Source: CAWCDJ01 sp963836015
Lineage (GTDB): Bacteria > Acidobacteriota > Terriglobia > Bryobacterales > Bryobacteraceae
DNA: 64,000 bases
Direction: 5' to 3'
NCBI GenBank assembly: GCA_963836015.1
Contig: CAWIIF010000001.1
Location: forward strand, 248,001 to 312,000
Shown here in pieces: positions 33,702 to 40,976 of the stretch (positions are counted from its first letter, which is position 1; each line of letters begins with the position of its first letter). The position numbers were made by a program, and so were the translations under genes. The notes below the pieces were generated by a model. That model had not been told where the DNA came from. It was given only the letters and a program-made list of their open reading frames with translations, and did no database searches.

Positions 33702-35186
33702 CTAGTTTGGGTGGGTACTGTATACCTTGGTTATATATGCCGCTACCAAGGAGGCGATGGCGATGGTGGCGCAGAGGAGCGGGAACCAGTCGCCGAAGCG
33801 GGTGTAGAGGGTTTCGGTCGAGACGTAGTCGAAGCCGGTGTAGGAGGTGGCTTCGGTGTAGAGCGGCAGGGTTCCGCGAAGGCGGCCGGCGGAATCGATG
33901 GTGGCGGTGATGCCGTCGTTGGTGGAGCGCAGGATCCAGCGGCGATTTTCGGCGGCTCGCATGCGGACGATCTCGAGGTGTTGGAAGCGGGCGGCGGTCT
34001 TGCCGAACCAGCCGTCGTTGGAGATGTTGAAGAGCACCTGGGCGCCGCCGGCGGCGAACTTGCGGACAAAGTTGGGGAAGACGGATTCGTAGCAGATGAA
34101 GGCGCCGATCTTGCGGCCGTCGCCGACCGGCGAAACGACGACGTGCTTGCCGGGCTCGAAATCTCCGGTTTCGGTGGAGATGTGGGTGGCGAGATAGCCG
34201 AAGGGCCAGGGCACAAACTCGCCGAAGGGAACCAGGTTCACCTTGTCGTAGCGGCTGACGGGAATTCCGGCGGGGGAGATCAACTCGGCGGAATTGAGCG
34301 GCGCGCCGCTGGGGGCGTGGGCCACGATGCCGATCAGGAGGTAGGCGCGGGCCAGGCGGGCGAGGTTGTCGACGTAGTTGCGGAAGCGTTCGTCTTCGAA
34401 GTAGTAGAAGGGCGCGGGCACTTCCGGCCAGACGACGATTTCGGGCGGCTGCGCGGTCTGGGAGAGCGCCGAGGTGAGGGTGAGGCCGACCTGGTGCCGG
34501 ATCATGCGGTCGAGCGAGTCGGAGGTCCACTCCTCGGTTTCGGAGATATCCGGCTGAACGAGCAGGGCGGTGTGCGCGCCGCGCCGCGCTTCAGGCATGC
34601 GCGGCAGGAGCACGAGCAGGAGGAGGGGCGCGAGCCAGAGCAACTCGCGGCGGGGCCGGCGGAGGATGGCGAGCGCCAGCGCGGCGGCCATCAGGGCGAA
34701 GACGAACGAGATGCCGTAGACGCCGGTGAAGGGGGCGAGGCGCAGCGGGATCCCCATGTCGATCCCGGCATTGCCGAGCGTGAGCCAGGCGAAGCCGAGC
34801 GGGCCGTGGGTGACTTCGACGGCGACCCACAGCGCGGCCACCGAGGGGGCCGCCCACCAGCGCCGCATGAGGATTCCGGCCAGCACCGCGAAGACCGCCA
34901 TGTGCAGGCCCTTGGCGAGGGCGAATAAGCTGAAGACCGCCCATCCGGCGGCGTCGCCGAGTCCGCCGTAGCGGGAGAGCACGAACTGGATCCAGTAGCA
35001 GACGCCGAACCAGTAGACGATGCCGGCGGCCCAGCCGAGGAAGAAGCGGCGCCAGGGGCGGGCTTCGCGGGCCAGCGCGACGAGCAGCGGGGTGAGGGCG
35101 ACGGGCGCCAGCCAGGCAAAGTTGAAACGGGGAAAGGTCAGGACGAGGAGCGCGGCCGAGGCGAGCGCCAGGAACCAGTTCAGCAC
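33702..35186 (-). CDS. lnt: Apolipoprotein N-acyltransferase Lnt
   Basis: 494 residues, adds the third acyl chain to lipoprotein N-termini in the inner membrane. About six N-terminal membrane helices (residues 1-185), then a nitrilase-fold periplasmic domain with the Glu-Lys-Cys triad: Glu in VVWPEVPAPFYYF, Lys in RYDKVNLVPFGEFVPW and Cys in GAFICYESVFP. A final membrane helix near the end (LLCATIAIASLVAAYI) returns the chain to the membrane. FNISNDGWFG is a further family signature. The ATG lies inside the end of lipA (seven-base overlap), so the two are co-translated. Confidence 0.95.
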   Translation of the reverse strand: MLNWFLALASAALLVLTFPRFNFAWLAPVALTPLLVALAREARPWRRFFLGWAAGIVYWFGVCYWIQFVLSRYGGLGDAAGWAVFSLFALAKGLHMAVFAVLAGILMRRWWAAPSVAALWVAVEVTHGPLGFAWLTLGNAGIDMGIPLRLAPFTGVYGISFVFALMAAALALAILRRPRRELLWLAPLLLLVLLPRMPEARRGAHTALLVQPDISETEEWTSDSLDRMIRHQVGLTLTSALSQTAQPPEIVVWPEVPAPFYYFEDERFRNYVDNLARLARAYLLIGIVAHAPSGAPLNSAELISPAGIPVSRYDKVNLVPFGEFVPWPFGYLATHISTETGDFEPGKHVVVSPVGDGRKIGAFICYESVFPNFVRKFAAGGAQVLFNISNDGWFGKTAARFQHLEIVRMRAAENRRWILRSTNDGITATIDSAGRLRGTLPLYTEATSYTGFDYVSTETLYTRFGDWFPLLCATIAIASLVAAYITKVYSTHPN

Positions 35187-36097
35187 AGGGAGCGGCGGGC
35201 TTCCTCACTCACCCGGTCCGCCATGTAGGAACTGCGGACCAGGGGTCCGCTGAAGACGGCCTGGAAGCCGAGAGACAGTCCGTAATCGCGCCAGGCGTCG
35301 AACTGGCGGGGCTCGATGTAAGCGGCTACGGGGAGATTGCGGCGCGTGGGTTGAAGATACTGGCCGATGGTAGCGACGCCCGTTCCCGCATCGCGGAGGT
35401 CGGCGAGGAGGGCGCGCACTTCGCTGTCGGTTTCGCCCAGTCCGGCCATGAAGCCGGATTTGGTGAGCACGTCGGGGGCGTATTCGCGGGCGAAGCGCAG
35501 GACGTCGAGCGACTGGCGGTAATCGGCCTGGGGGCGCACCTTGCGGTAGAGGCGCGGCACGGTTTCCATATTGTGATTGAAGACGTGGGGGCCGGCATCG
35601 AGCACGCGGGCGACGGCGGAGGTGTCGCCGCAAAAATCGGGGGTGAGGACTTCGACGCGGGCCTCGGGCAGGGCAGCCCGGACCTCGCGCACGGTTTGGG
35701 CGAAGTGATGGGAGCCGCCGTCGCCGAGGTCGTCGCGGTTAACGCTGGTGATGACGACGTAGCGCAGGTTCATCTGCGCCGCCATGCGGGCGACGTTGGC
35801 GGGCTCGGCGGGGTCGAGCCGCATATCCTGCTTGGCCGGGCTGGCTTTAGGGACGGAACAGAATCCGCAGCCGCGGGTGCACCAGTTGCCGAGAATCATG
35901 AAGGTGGCGGCGCCGCGGTCGAAGCACTCGTGGATATTGGGGCAGCGCGCCGATTCGCACACGGTATGCAGGTTGAGTTGCCGGAGGCCGGATTTCAGGC
36001 GGTTGAGGGATTCGAAATGGGTACGGCTCTTGCGGGCCCACTCGGGGAGCCGCGGCCGGGGCGGACGTCCAATCTGGACGAGGCTGCTATCGGTCAC
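35180..36097 (-). CDS. lipA: Lipoyl synthase LipA
   Basis: 305 residues, radical SAM enzyme inserting two sulfurs into protein-bound octanoyl groups. Auxiliary cluster Cys 47, 52 and 58 (CESARCPNIHEC) and radical SAM cluster Cys 73, 77 and 80 (CTRGCGFC) are both complete. VVITSVNRDDLGDGG and ETVPRLYRKVRPQADYRQS are diagnostic, and the final Ser that ligates the auxiliary cluster is likely in the FSGPLVRSSYMAD segment. The GTG at 36097 overlaps the SPOR gene by 11 bases and has only a weak RBS, so translation is probably coupled. lipB is not adjacent. Confidence 0.96.
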   Translation of the reverse strand: MTDSSLVQIGRPPRPRLPEWARKSRTHFESLNRLKSGLRQLNLHTVCESARCPNIHECFDRGAATFMILGNWCTRGCGFCSVPKASPAKQDMRLDPAEPANVARMAAQMNLRYVVITSVNRDDLGDGGSHHFAQTVREVRAALPEARVEVLTPDFCGDTSAVARVLDAGPHVFNHNMETVPRLYRKVRPQADYRQSLDVLRFAREYAPDVLTKSGFMAGLGETDSEVRALLADLRDAGTGVATIGQYLQPTRRNLPVAAYIEPRQFDAWRDYGLSLGFQAVFSGPLVRSSYMADRVSEEARRSLC

Positions 36098-36686
36098 GCT
36101 GATACCGGAACGGGTGCAGAAAGCCCGCGCTTTCCAGATCCACCTTGGCCTTCCCCATGGCCTGGACGTCGGAGTAGGGGCCCACGAGAACGCGGACCAG
36201 GTTGTTGGGGCCCTGGCTGAGTTGCACCGGGAATCCTTTGTCGCGGAGGGTTTTGGCAATCAACTCGGCGTCGGTGGTGGCGACGGCCATTACCTGCCAG
36301 AAGGATCCGGTGGGGGCGGATGCGGCGGAGGGAGGCGGCGCGGTCGAAACGGGGGAGACGGCGGGGGGCGCCTGGGGTTCGCGGGCGGCCTGGGTGGTCG
36401 GCTGCGTAGGTCCATCGGGAGCGGAGGCGGCCGGATCGGTAGCGGGGGGCTCGGCGGGCGGCTGGGAAACGGGAACGGGTCCGGCGGGCTGAGGACGGCT
36501 GTCAGCGGCGGAGGTGGGCACCTGGGGCGCTTCGGCCTGGACTTTAGCCGAGCGCGGAGAGTTCTGGCCCACGACGTAGCCCATGGCGAAGGCCACCGCG
36601 AACAGCAGCACGACGATGAAGAATCCGCTCAACAATTGGTGGTTGCCGACCACCAGCTCAAACTCACCGGTTTCGTTGTTTCGCAT
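36087..36686 (-). CDS. SPOR-domain inner-membrane protein
   Basis: 199 residues. A single membrane helix at about residues 20-42 (LSGFFIVVLLFAVAFAMGYV) anchors it in the inner membrane. A Pro/Ala/Gln-rich linker of about 80 residues spans the periplasm. The C-terminal SPOR domain (SFWQVMAVATTDAELIAKTL ... NLVRVLVGPYSDVQAMGKAK) should bind denuded glycan strands at division septa. ATG at 36686 has AGAAGTGA upstream and lies 7 bases after the slipin stop. Its 3' end overlaps lipA. Confidence 0.85.
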   Translation of the reverse strand: MRNNETGEFELVVGNHQLLSGFFIVVLLFAVAFAMGYVVGQNSPRSAKVQAEAPQVPTSAADSRPQPAGPVPVSQPPAEPPATDPAASAPDGPTQPTTQAAREPQAPPAVSPVSTAPPPSAASAPTGSFWQVMAVATTDAELIAKTLRDKGFPVQLSQGPNNLVRVLVGPYSDVQAMGKAKVDLESAGFLHPFRYQRDR

Positions 36687-36693
36687 GGTCAAA

Positions 36694-37470
36694 TCACTTC
36701 TGCGAGCCGCTATCGCCTACACGGTCCAAAGCGCGTCCCAAAGAAGCAATTATATCCAGCGGCAGGGGAAATACGATGGTAGTGTTCTTTTCGGTACCAA
36801 TTTCCACCAGGGTCTGAAGGTAGCGGAGCTGGATGGCCACGGGCTGCTTCTGGATTTTCTCGGCCGCCATGGCGAGCTTTTCGGACGCCGAGTACTCGCC
36901 TTCGGCGTGGATGATCTTGGCGCGGCGTTCGCGCTCGGCCTCGGCCTGGCGGGCGATGGCGCGGATCATACTCTCGGGAAGATCGACCTGCTTGACCTCG
37001 ACCATTGCGACCTTTACGCCCCAGGGCGAGGTGTGCTGGTCGAGGATGGATTGCAAGCGCACGTTGAGCTTTTCGCGCTGGCTCAGCAACTCGTCCAGCT
37101 CGACCTCGCCCAGCACGCTGCGCAGCGTGGTTTGCGCCAGCTGTGACGTGGCATACAGGAAGTTGGAGACCTCGACCACCGCGAGGCGCGGGTCGATGAC
37201 GCGGAAGTAGATCACCGCATTGACCTTGACGGTGACGTTGTCGCGCGTGACGACGTCCTGGGCCGGCACTTCGAGGGTATCGACGCGGAGCGAGACGCGG
37301 ACGATGCGGTCGAGGGGCGCGAAGACCAGGATGAGTCCCGGGCCTTTGGGCTGCGGGAGCAGGCGTCCGAGGCGGAAGATGACGCCCCTTTCATACTCGC
37401 GCAGGATCTTGATCGAGCTCATGAGGTAGATCACGACGATCACGATGACGATGGGCCAAATTTCGATCAT
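36694..37470 (-). CDS. Slipin/stomatin (SPFH, HflK-like) membrane protein
   Basis: 258 residues. N-terminal membrane helix (IWPIVIVIVVIYLMSSI), then the SPFH/band-7 domain: REYERGVIFRLGRLL, GPGLILVFAPLDRIVRV, then LRVDTLEVPAQDVVTRDNVT, and the helical tail ARQAEAERERRAKIIHAEGE. Forms oligomeric membrane microdomain scaffolds. The ATG overlaps the nfeD-like stop by four bases; the slipin-NfeD pairing is a widespread operon in which the protease is thought to act on the slipin (established knowledge of the pair). Confidence 0.93.
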   Translation of the reverse strand: MIEIWPIVIVIVVIYLMSSIKILREYERGVIFRLGRLLPQPKGPGLILVFAPLDRIVRVSLRVDTLEVPAQDVVTRDNVTVKVNAVIYFRVIDPRLAVVEVSNFLYATSQLAQTTLRSVLGEVELDELLSQREKLNVRLQSILDQHTSPWGVKVAMVEVKQVDLPESMIRAIARQAEAERERRAKIIHAEGEYSASEKLAMAAEKIQKQPVAIQLRYLQTLVEIGTEKNTTIVFPLPLDIIASLGRALDRVGDSGSQK

Positions 37471-38765
37471 TGAGTGGAGCCTCCCTTTTCATCTTTCACC
37501 TGCTCGACCTTCAGCACCAGCCCCTCGAGGGAGGCCACCCGCACCGACGCCCCCGCCGGGACCAGCTGGAGCGCGGTGGCATCCCAGTACTCGCCATGCA
37601 CGAACACTTTGCCGGCGGGCGCAAGCTCGGTGACGGCTTTGCCGATTTCGCCCACCATGCCCTCCCTGCCGGTTTCGACCTTGTTGCGGCGGGCGCGCAG
37701 CGCGAGCGTGGCGAGCATCACCGTAATGATGGAAAACGGCAGGGTCACGGCGACGGCGGTAGGCCAGTGGATGCGCATTTCGGGGATCGGGCTATCCACC
37801 AGCATGATGGCGCCGAGCAGCATGGCGACGGCCCCCCCGATTCCCAGAATTCCGTGCGACGTGAATTTGGCCTCGAGCACGAACAGGGTCAGGGCCAGCA
37901 GCAGGAGCGCGGCTCCGAGCCAGTTGATGGGCAGGACGGCCAGCGCGGAAAGCCCGAGCAATACCATGATGGCGCCGATGATTCCGGGGGCGATGAGGCC
38001 GGGAGAACTGAACTCGACATAAATGCCGAGCGCGCCGAGAACCAGCAGAACCAGCGCGATATTGGGGTCGGCGACCGACGCGACGATGCGCTCGCGCAGG
38101 TTGGGCTGATACGTTTCGATCTCCGCGCCCGCGGTGTGAAGGGTCTGAGTGGTTCCATCGAAGCGCGTCACCACGCGGCCATCGAGCTGCGCGAGCAGCT
38201 CGCGCTCGTTGGGGGCAATCAGGTCAATGAGATGCTGATCGAGAGCCTCGCGGTCGGTGAAGGACTTGCTTTGGCGAACGGCGGTTTCGGCCAGTTCGGC
38301 ATTGCGGCCGCGCTTGGTATCGATGCTGCGGATGTAAGCCGCGGCGTCGTTTTCCACCTTCTGCTTCATGACGGCGTCCATCTCGCCGCCCATGGCCACG
38401 GGATGCGCGGCGCCGGTGTTGGTGCCGGGGGCCATGGCCGCCACGTCGCCCGCTTCCAGGATGAAGAAGCCGGCGGAAGCGGAGCGGCCTCCGCTGGGTT
38501 CCACGTAAGTGACGACGGGAACGGGCGAAGAAATGATCTTCTCGATGGTTTCGCGCATCGCGTCCATCAGGCCGCCGGGAGTGTTCAGGCGGACGATCAG
38601 GAGCGAAGCGCCTTCGCTGCGGGCACGGGCGATGGCGCCGCCGACGATCTCGGCAGTGACGGGGTGCACTACGCCGTCCACGTCCACCGCGATGACTTTG
38701 GGCGACGCGGGAAATGCCGGCGCAACGAGCGCTAGCGCTAACGCCAAAGTTGCAGCCTTAGTCAA
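37467..38765 (-). CDS. NfeD-type membrane-bound ClpP-class serine protease
   Basis: About 432 residues. Signal peptide-like start (TKAATLALALALVAPAFPA), then a ClpP-class protease domain: LLIVRLNTPGGLMDAMRETI, VVTYVEPSGGRSASAGFFIL with the nucleophile Ser in RSASAGF, and the GTNTGAAHPV segment. Four membrane helices occur between about 230 and 360, and a C-terminal OB-like NfeD domain (KVFVHGEYWDATALQLVPAG) ends it. A TTG (38765) behind GAAGG is taken as start; a GTG at 38777 is an alternative. Coupled to slipin by a four-base overlap. Divergent from the DUF2934 gene. Confidence 0.93.
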   Translation of the reverse strand: MTKAATLALALALVAPAFPASPKVIAVDVDGVVHPVTAEIVGGAIARARSEGASLLIVRLNTPGGLMDAMRETIEKIISSPVPVVTYVEPSGGRSASAGFFILEAGDVAAMAPGTNTGAAHPVAMGGEMDAVMKQKVENDAAAYIRSIDTKRGRNAELAETAVRQSKSFTDREALDQHLIDLIAPNERELLAQLDGRVVTRFDGTTQTLHTAGAEIETYQPNLRERIVASVADPNIALVLLVLGALGIYVEFSSPGLIAPGIIGAIMVLLGLSALAVLPINWLGAALLLLALTLFVLEAKFTSHGILGIGGAVAMLLGAIMLVDSPIPEMRIHWPTAVAVTLPFSIITVMLATLALRARRNKVETGREGMVGEIGKAVTELAPAGKVFVHGEYWDATALQLVPAGASVRVASLEGLVLKVEQVKDEKGGSTQ

Positions 38766-38910
38766 AGCTACCTTCACTATACAATACTCGGATGCCGCAG
38801 TCCGAAAACACACGGTGGTAATACGATTGATAGAAACTTTTAATTTTCGGACTGAGCGTGTCTCAGGTAAAATTAGATAATTAAACAGACTTAGGGAGAC
38901 ACCTTAGTAA

Positions 38911-39219
38911 ATGCCCAAAAAGCGTACTGCCGAAAACGAAATGATCGTGCCCGCCGCCTCCGCGGCAGCGCCGGTCCGGCGTAAAACCGCGCCACGGACG
39001 CGCCCCCAACATAGTGTCGAAGCGACCACCATCTCCGAGCCGGTTGTGGCAGCTGTGGAAAAGGTCGAGGTTGCCGCTGTCACAACACCGACGCGCGAAG
39101 CGATCGCACGGTTGGCTTACTCGTTTTGGGAAGCCCGCGGGTACCAGGGCGGCTCACCCGACGAGGACTGGCAACGCGCCGAGCAGCAACTCCGCAAGAA
39201 GGCCCCCGTCGTCGCATGA
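38911..39219 (+). CDS. DUF2934 domain protein
   Basis: 102 residues. A basic and Ala/Pro-rich front (MPKKRTAENEMIVPAASAAA) leads to a C-terminal DUF2934 unit: TREAIARLAYSFWEARGYQG followed by GSPDEDWQRAEQQL. The family is common in Acidobacteriota and Proteobacteria; its role is unknown. GGGAG lies some 12 bases before the ATG in an AT-rich 145-base divergent gap that may hold promoters for both this gene and nfeD. Its stop is three bases from the convergent lexA stop. Confidence 0.85.
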   Translation: MPKKRTAENEMIVPAASAAAPVRRKTAPRTRPQHSVEATTISEPVVAAVEKVEVAAVTTPTREAIARLAYSFWEARGYQGGSPDEDWQRAEQQLRKKAPVVA

Positions 39220-39222
39220 ATT

Positions 39223-39846
39223 CTACTTGTACTTTCTCAGGACGGCGAGCAGCCTGCCTTGTATCTGAACATCCCGCGCCGGCACGATAATAGGTTGGAG
39301 CGTGGAGTTGGCCGGCTGTAACCGGACTGTATCTTCGGACTCCCGATAGAACCTCTTCAGCGTAGTATCGCTGCCTGCCACCAGCGCGACCACGATGTCG
39401 CCATCGTGCGCCTCGGGGACGCGTTCGAGCAGGATGAGATCGCCGTCGCAAATGTGATCGTCGATCATGGAACTGCCGCGGACTTCCAACGCGAAGGTGC
39501 TGCCGTTCCCCGCGAAATCTGCAAAATTGAGTACCTCGCGCTGCTCCACCGATTCGACGGGCGAACCGGCGGCGATCCGCCCGAGGAGGGGGATCTCCGC
39601 GGGCGCCTGCCGGCTGCGGCGCTGCTCCTGCACGTATTTAGGAGTCAACTCGATGGAGCGGCTCTGGTTGAACCCCCGCTTGAGATAGCTCTTCGCTTCG
39701 AGCACAGAGATGTGTTTGTGGACGGTGGCCAGGGATGCCAGGCCCAGACCGCCGGCGATCTCCTCATAGCTCGGACAGTACCCGTTCTCGTCTACAAACC
39801 CCGCGATAAAATCGAGCACCTGCTTCTGCCGCTTCGTCAATGCCAT
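39223..39846 (-). CDS. lexA: LexA repressor
   Basis: 207 residues, SOS repressor and self-cleaving peptidase. N-terminal winged helix (LTKRQKQVLDFIAGFVDENG, then SYEEIAGGLGLASLATVHKH). Self-cleavage bond Ala93-Gly94 in GRIAAGSPVE; catalytic dyad Ser126 in GSSMIDD and Lys164 in TTLKRFYR. AAGGA precedes the ATG at 39846. A palindrome CCCAC-N6-GTGGG overlaps the likely -10 box upstream and is a candidate auto-operator. It is divergent from a degenerate-GGDEF gene, which could be in the same regulon. Confidence 0.96.
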   Translation of the reverse strand: MALTKRQKQVLDFIAGFVDENGYCPSYEEIAGGLGLASLATVHKHISVLEAKSYLKRGFNQSRSIELTPKYVQEQRRSRQAPAEIPLLGRIAAGSPVESVEQREVLNFADFAGNGSTFALEVRGSSMIDDHICDGDLILLERVPEAHDGDIVVALVAGSDTTLKRFYRESEDTVRLQPANSTLQPIIVPARDVQIQGRLLAVLRKYK

Positions 39847-39881
39847 GTCAGTGTCCTTGTCGGTGCCGGGATTACGCGTAC

Positions 39882-39918
39882 CCCACTTCATTGTGGGCGA
39901 ATAAAAGGGGAAAATCAA
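39882..39918 (-). promoter_or_regulatory. Putative lexA promoter and operator
   Basis: Minus strand: TTGATT (39913-39918), a 17-base spacer and CACAAT (39890-39895). The palindrome CCCAC-N6-GTGGG (39882-39897) covers the -10, the right place for an autorepressor. It does not match the well-known CTGT-N8-ACAG or GAAC-N4-GTTC LexA boxes, so its role is inferred from position. Confidence 0.35.
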
Positions 39919-39980
39919 TAGGAAATCGACGGAGATAAAGAAATTCACGGGATCCACCGATCTTGGAGGTGGAGCAGATA

Positions 39981-40970
39981 ATGATCTCAATTCGCAGTGA
40001 AGTCGACGAACTCGAGCGGTTCCACCAGATGCGCCGCCAGGCGATCGGCTGCTACGTGGCGGCGATCCGCAACTCGGCGGCGTATGCCATTGAACTCGAG
40101 GGGGAACTGACGGAGCCGCACCGGAAGCACCTCAACGCCCTGGCGGAAGAGGTGGAAGCCGCCAGTCCGGCGGCGGTGGACGAGAGCCGGGCGACCCTGC
40201 GGAACCTGCTGCGAGACTACCGCGACAAGGGATCGCGCTACCTCGCCACGCTGCGGGAAGAGCTGGCCGCCGCGACAAGGGCGCTCGAAGAGATCATGGA
40301 ATCGCTGGCGCGGGCCGACGGCGAAGGCGAAGCGGGCCTGCAGGCGCCGCTCGAGCGGCTGCGCGGGGCCTCTTCCATTACGGATATCAAAGCCTTGCGG
40401 GAACTGGCGTTGAGCGCGGCGGACGCCATCGAGGCGAGCGTGGAGGAGATGCGCAACCAGCATAAACTGGCGGCTTCGCAGTTCCAGACGGAAATCCGGG
40501 TTCTGCACCGCCGCATCGATTCGCTGGAGAGGGCGGCTTCGATCGACGCATTGACGGAACTGCTGCGGCGCACGGAAATCGAGCGGCGCCTTGCGCAGGG
40601 CTTACCGGGGAGCTGCCTTCTGATGATCAAAACCGGCGGCTTCCGTGTGGCGGCCAGCCAGTTTCATGAGGACGTGGCCGCGGAGCTCACTGGCGCGTTT
40701 ACCAAGAGGTTGCGGAACAGCCTACCGCCCGACGCAGAGGTGGGCCGCTGGGGCGAAGACAGTTTTTTGGCGATCGTGCACAGCTCCAAGCCCGAGACCG
40801 TCAAGACCGCGAAGTGGATTGCCGAACACCTTTCGGGGGCCTATTCCTGCCTGATGGACGGGAAGACGGTGCGGCCTTCGCTGCAGGTGAGCGTAGCGGT
40901 GCTCGAGACGGGAGAGAATACTCCAGAGCAGGTTTTGAGCCGGGTGGGAGATTTCCTTCCCTCGAAGTGA
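39981..40970 (+). CDS. Coiled-coil protein with degenerate GGDEF domain
   Basis: 329 residues. The first 190 are helical and probably coiled coil (ALAEEVEAASPAAVDESRAT; LREELAAATRALEEIMESLA). The C-terminal 150 resemble GGDEF diguanylate cyclases: SIDALTELLRRTEIERRL matches the D-x-L-T-x-L-x-N-R segment, and GRWGEDSFLAIV stands where RxGGDEFxxL should be, so GGDEF is replaced by WGEDS. It is unlikely to make c-di-GMP and may bind nucleotide or act as a scaffold. ATG at 39981 follows GGTGGAG with seven-base spacing. Divergent from lexA; its stop is a few bases from the convergent priA. Confidence 0.75.
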   Translation: MISIRSEVDELERFHQMRRQAIGCYVAAIRNSAAYAIELEGELTEPHRKHLNALAEEVEAASPAAVDESRATLRNLLRDYRDKGSRYLATLREELAAATRALEEIMESLARADGEGEAGLQAPLERLRGASSITDIKALRELALSAADAIEASVEEMRNQHKLAASQFQTEIRVLHRRIDSLERAASIDALTELLRRTEIERRLAQGLPGSCLLMIKTGGFRVAASQFHEDVAAELTGAFTKRLRNSLPPDAEVGRWGEDSFLAIVHSSKPETVKTAKWIAEHLSGAYSCLMDGKTVRPSLQVSVAVLETGENTPEQVLSRVGDFLPSK

Positions 40971-40976
40971 CGGGCG

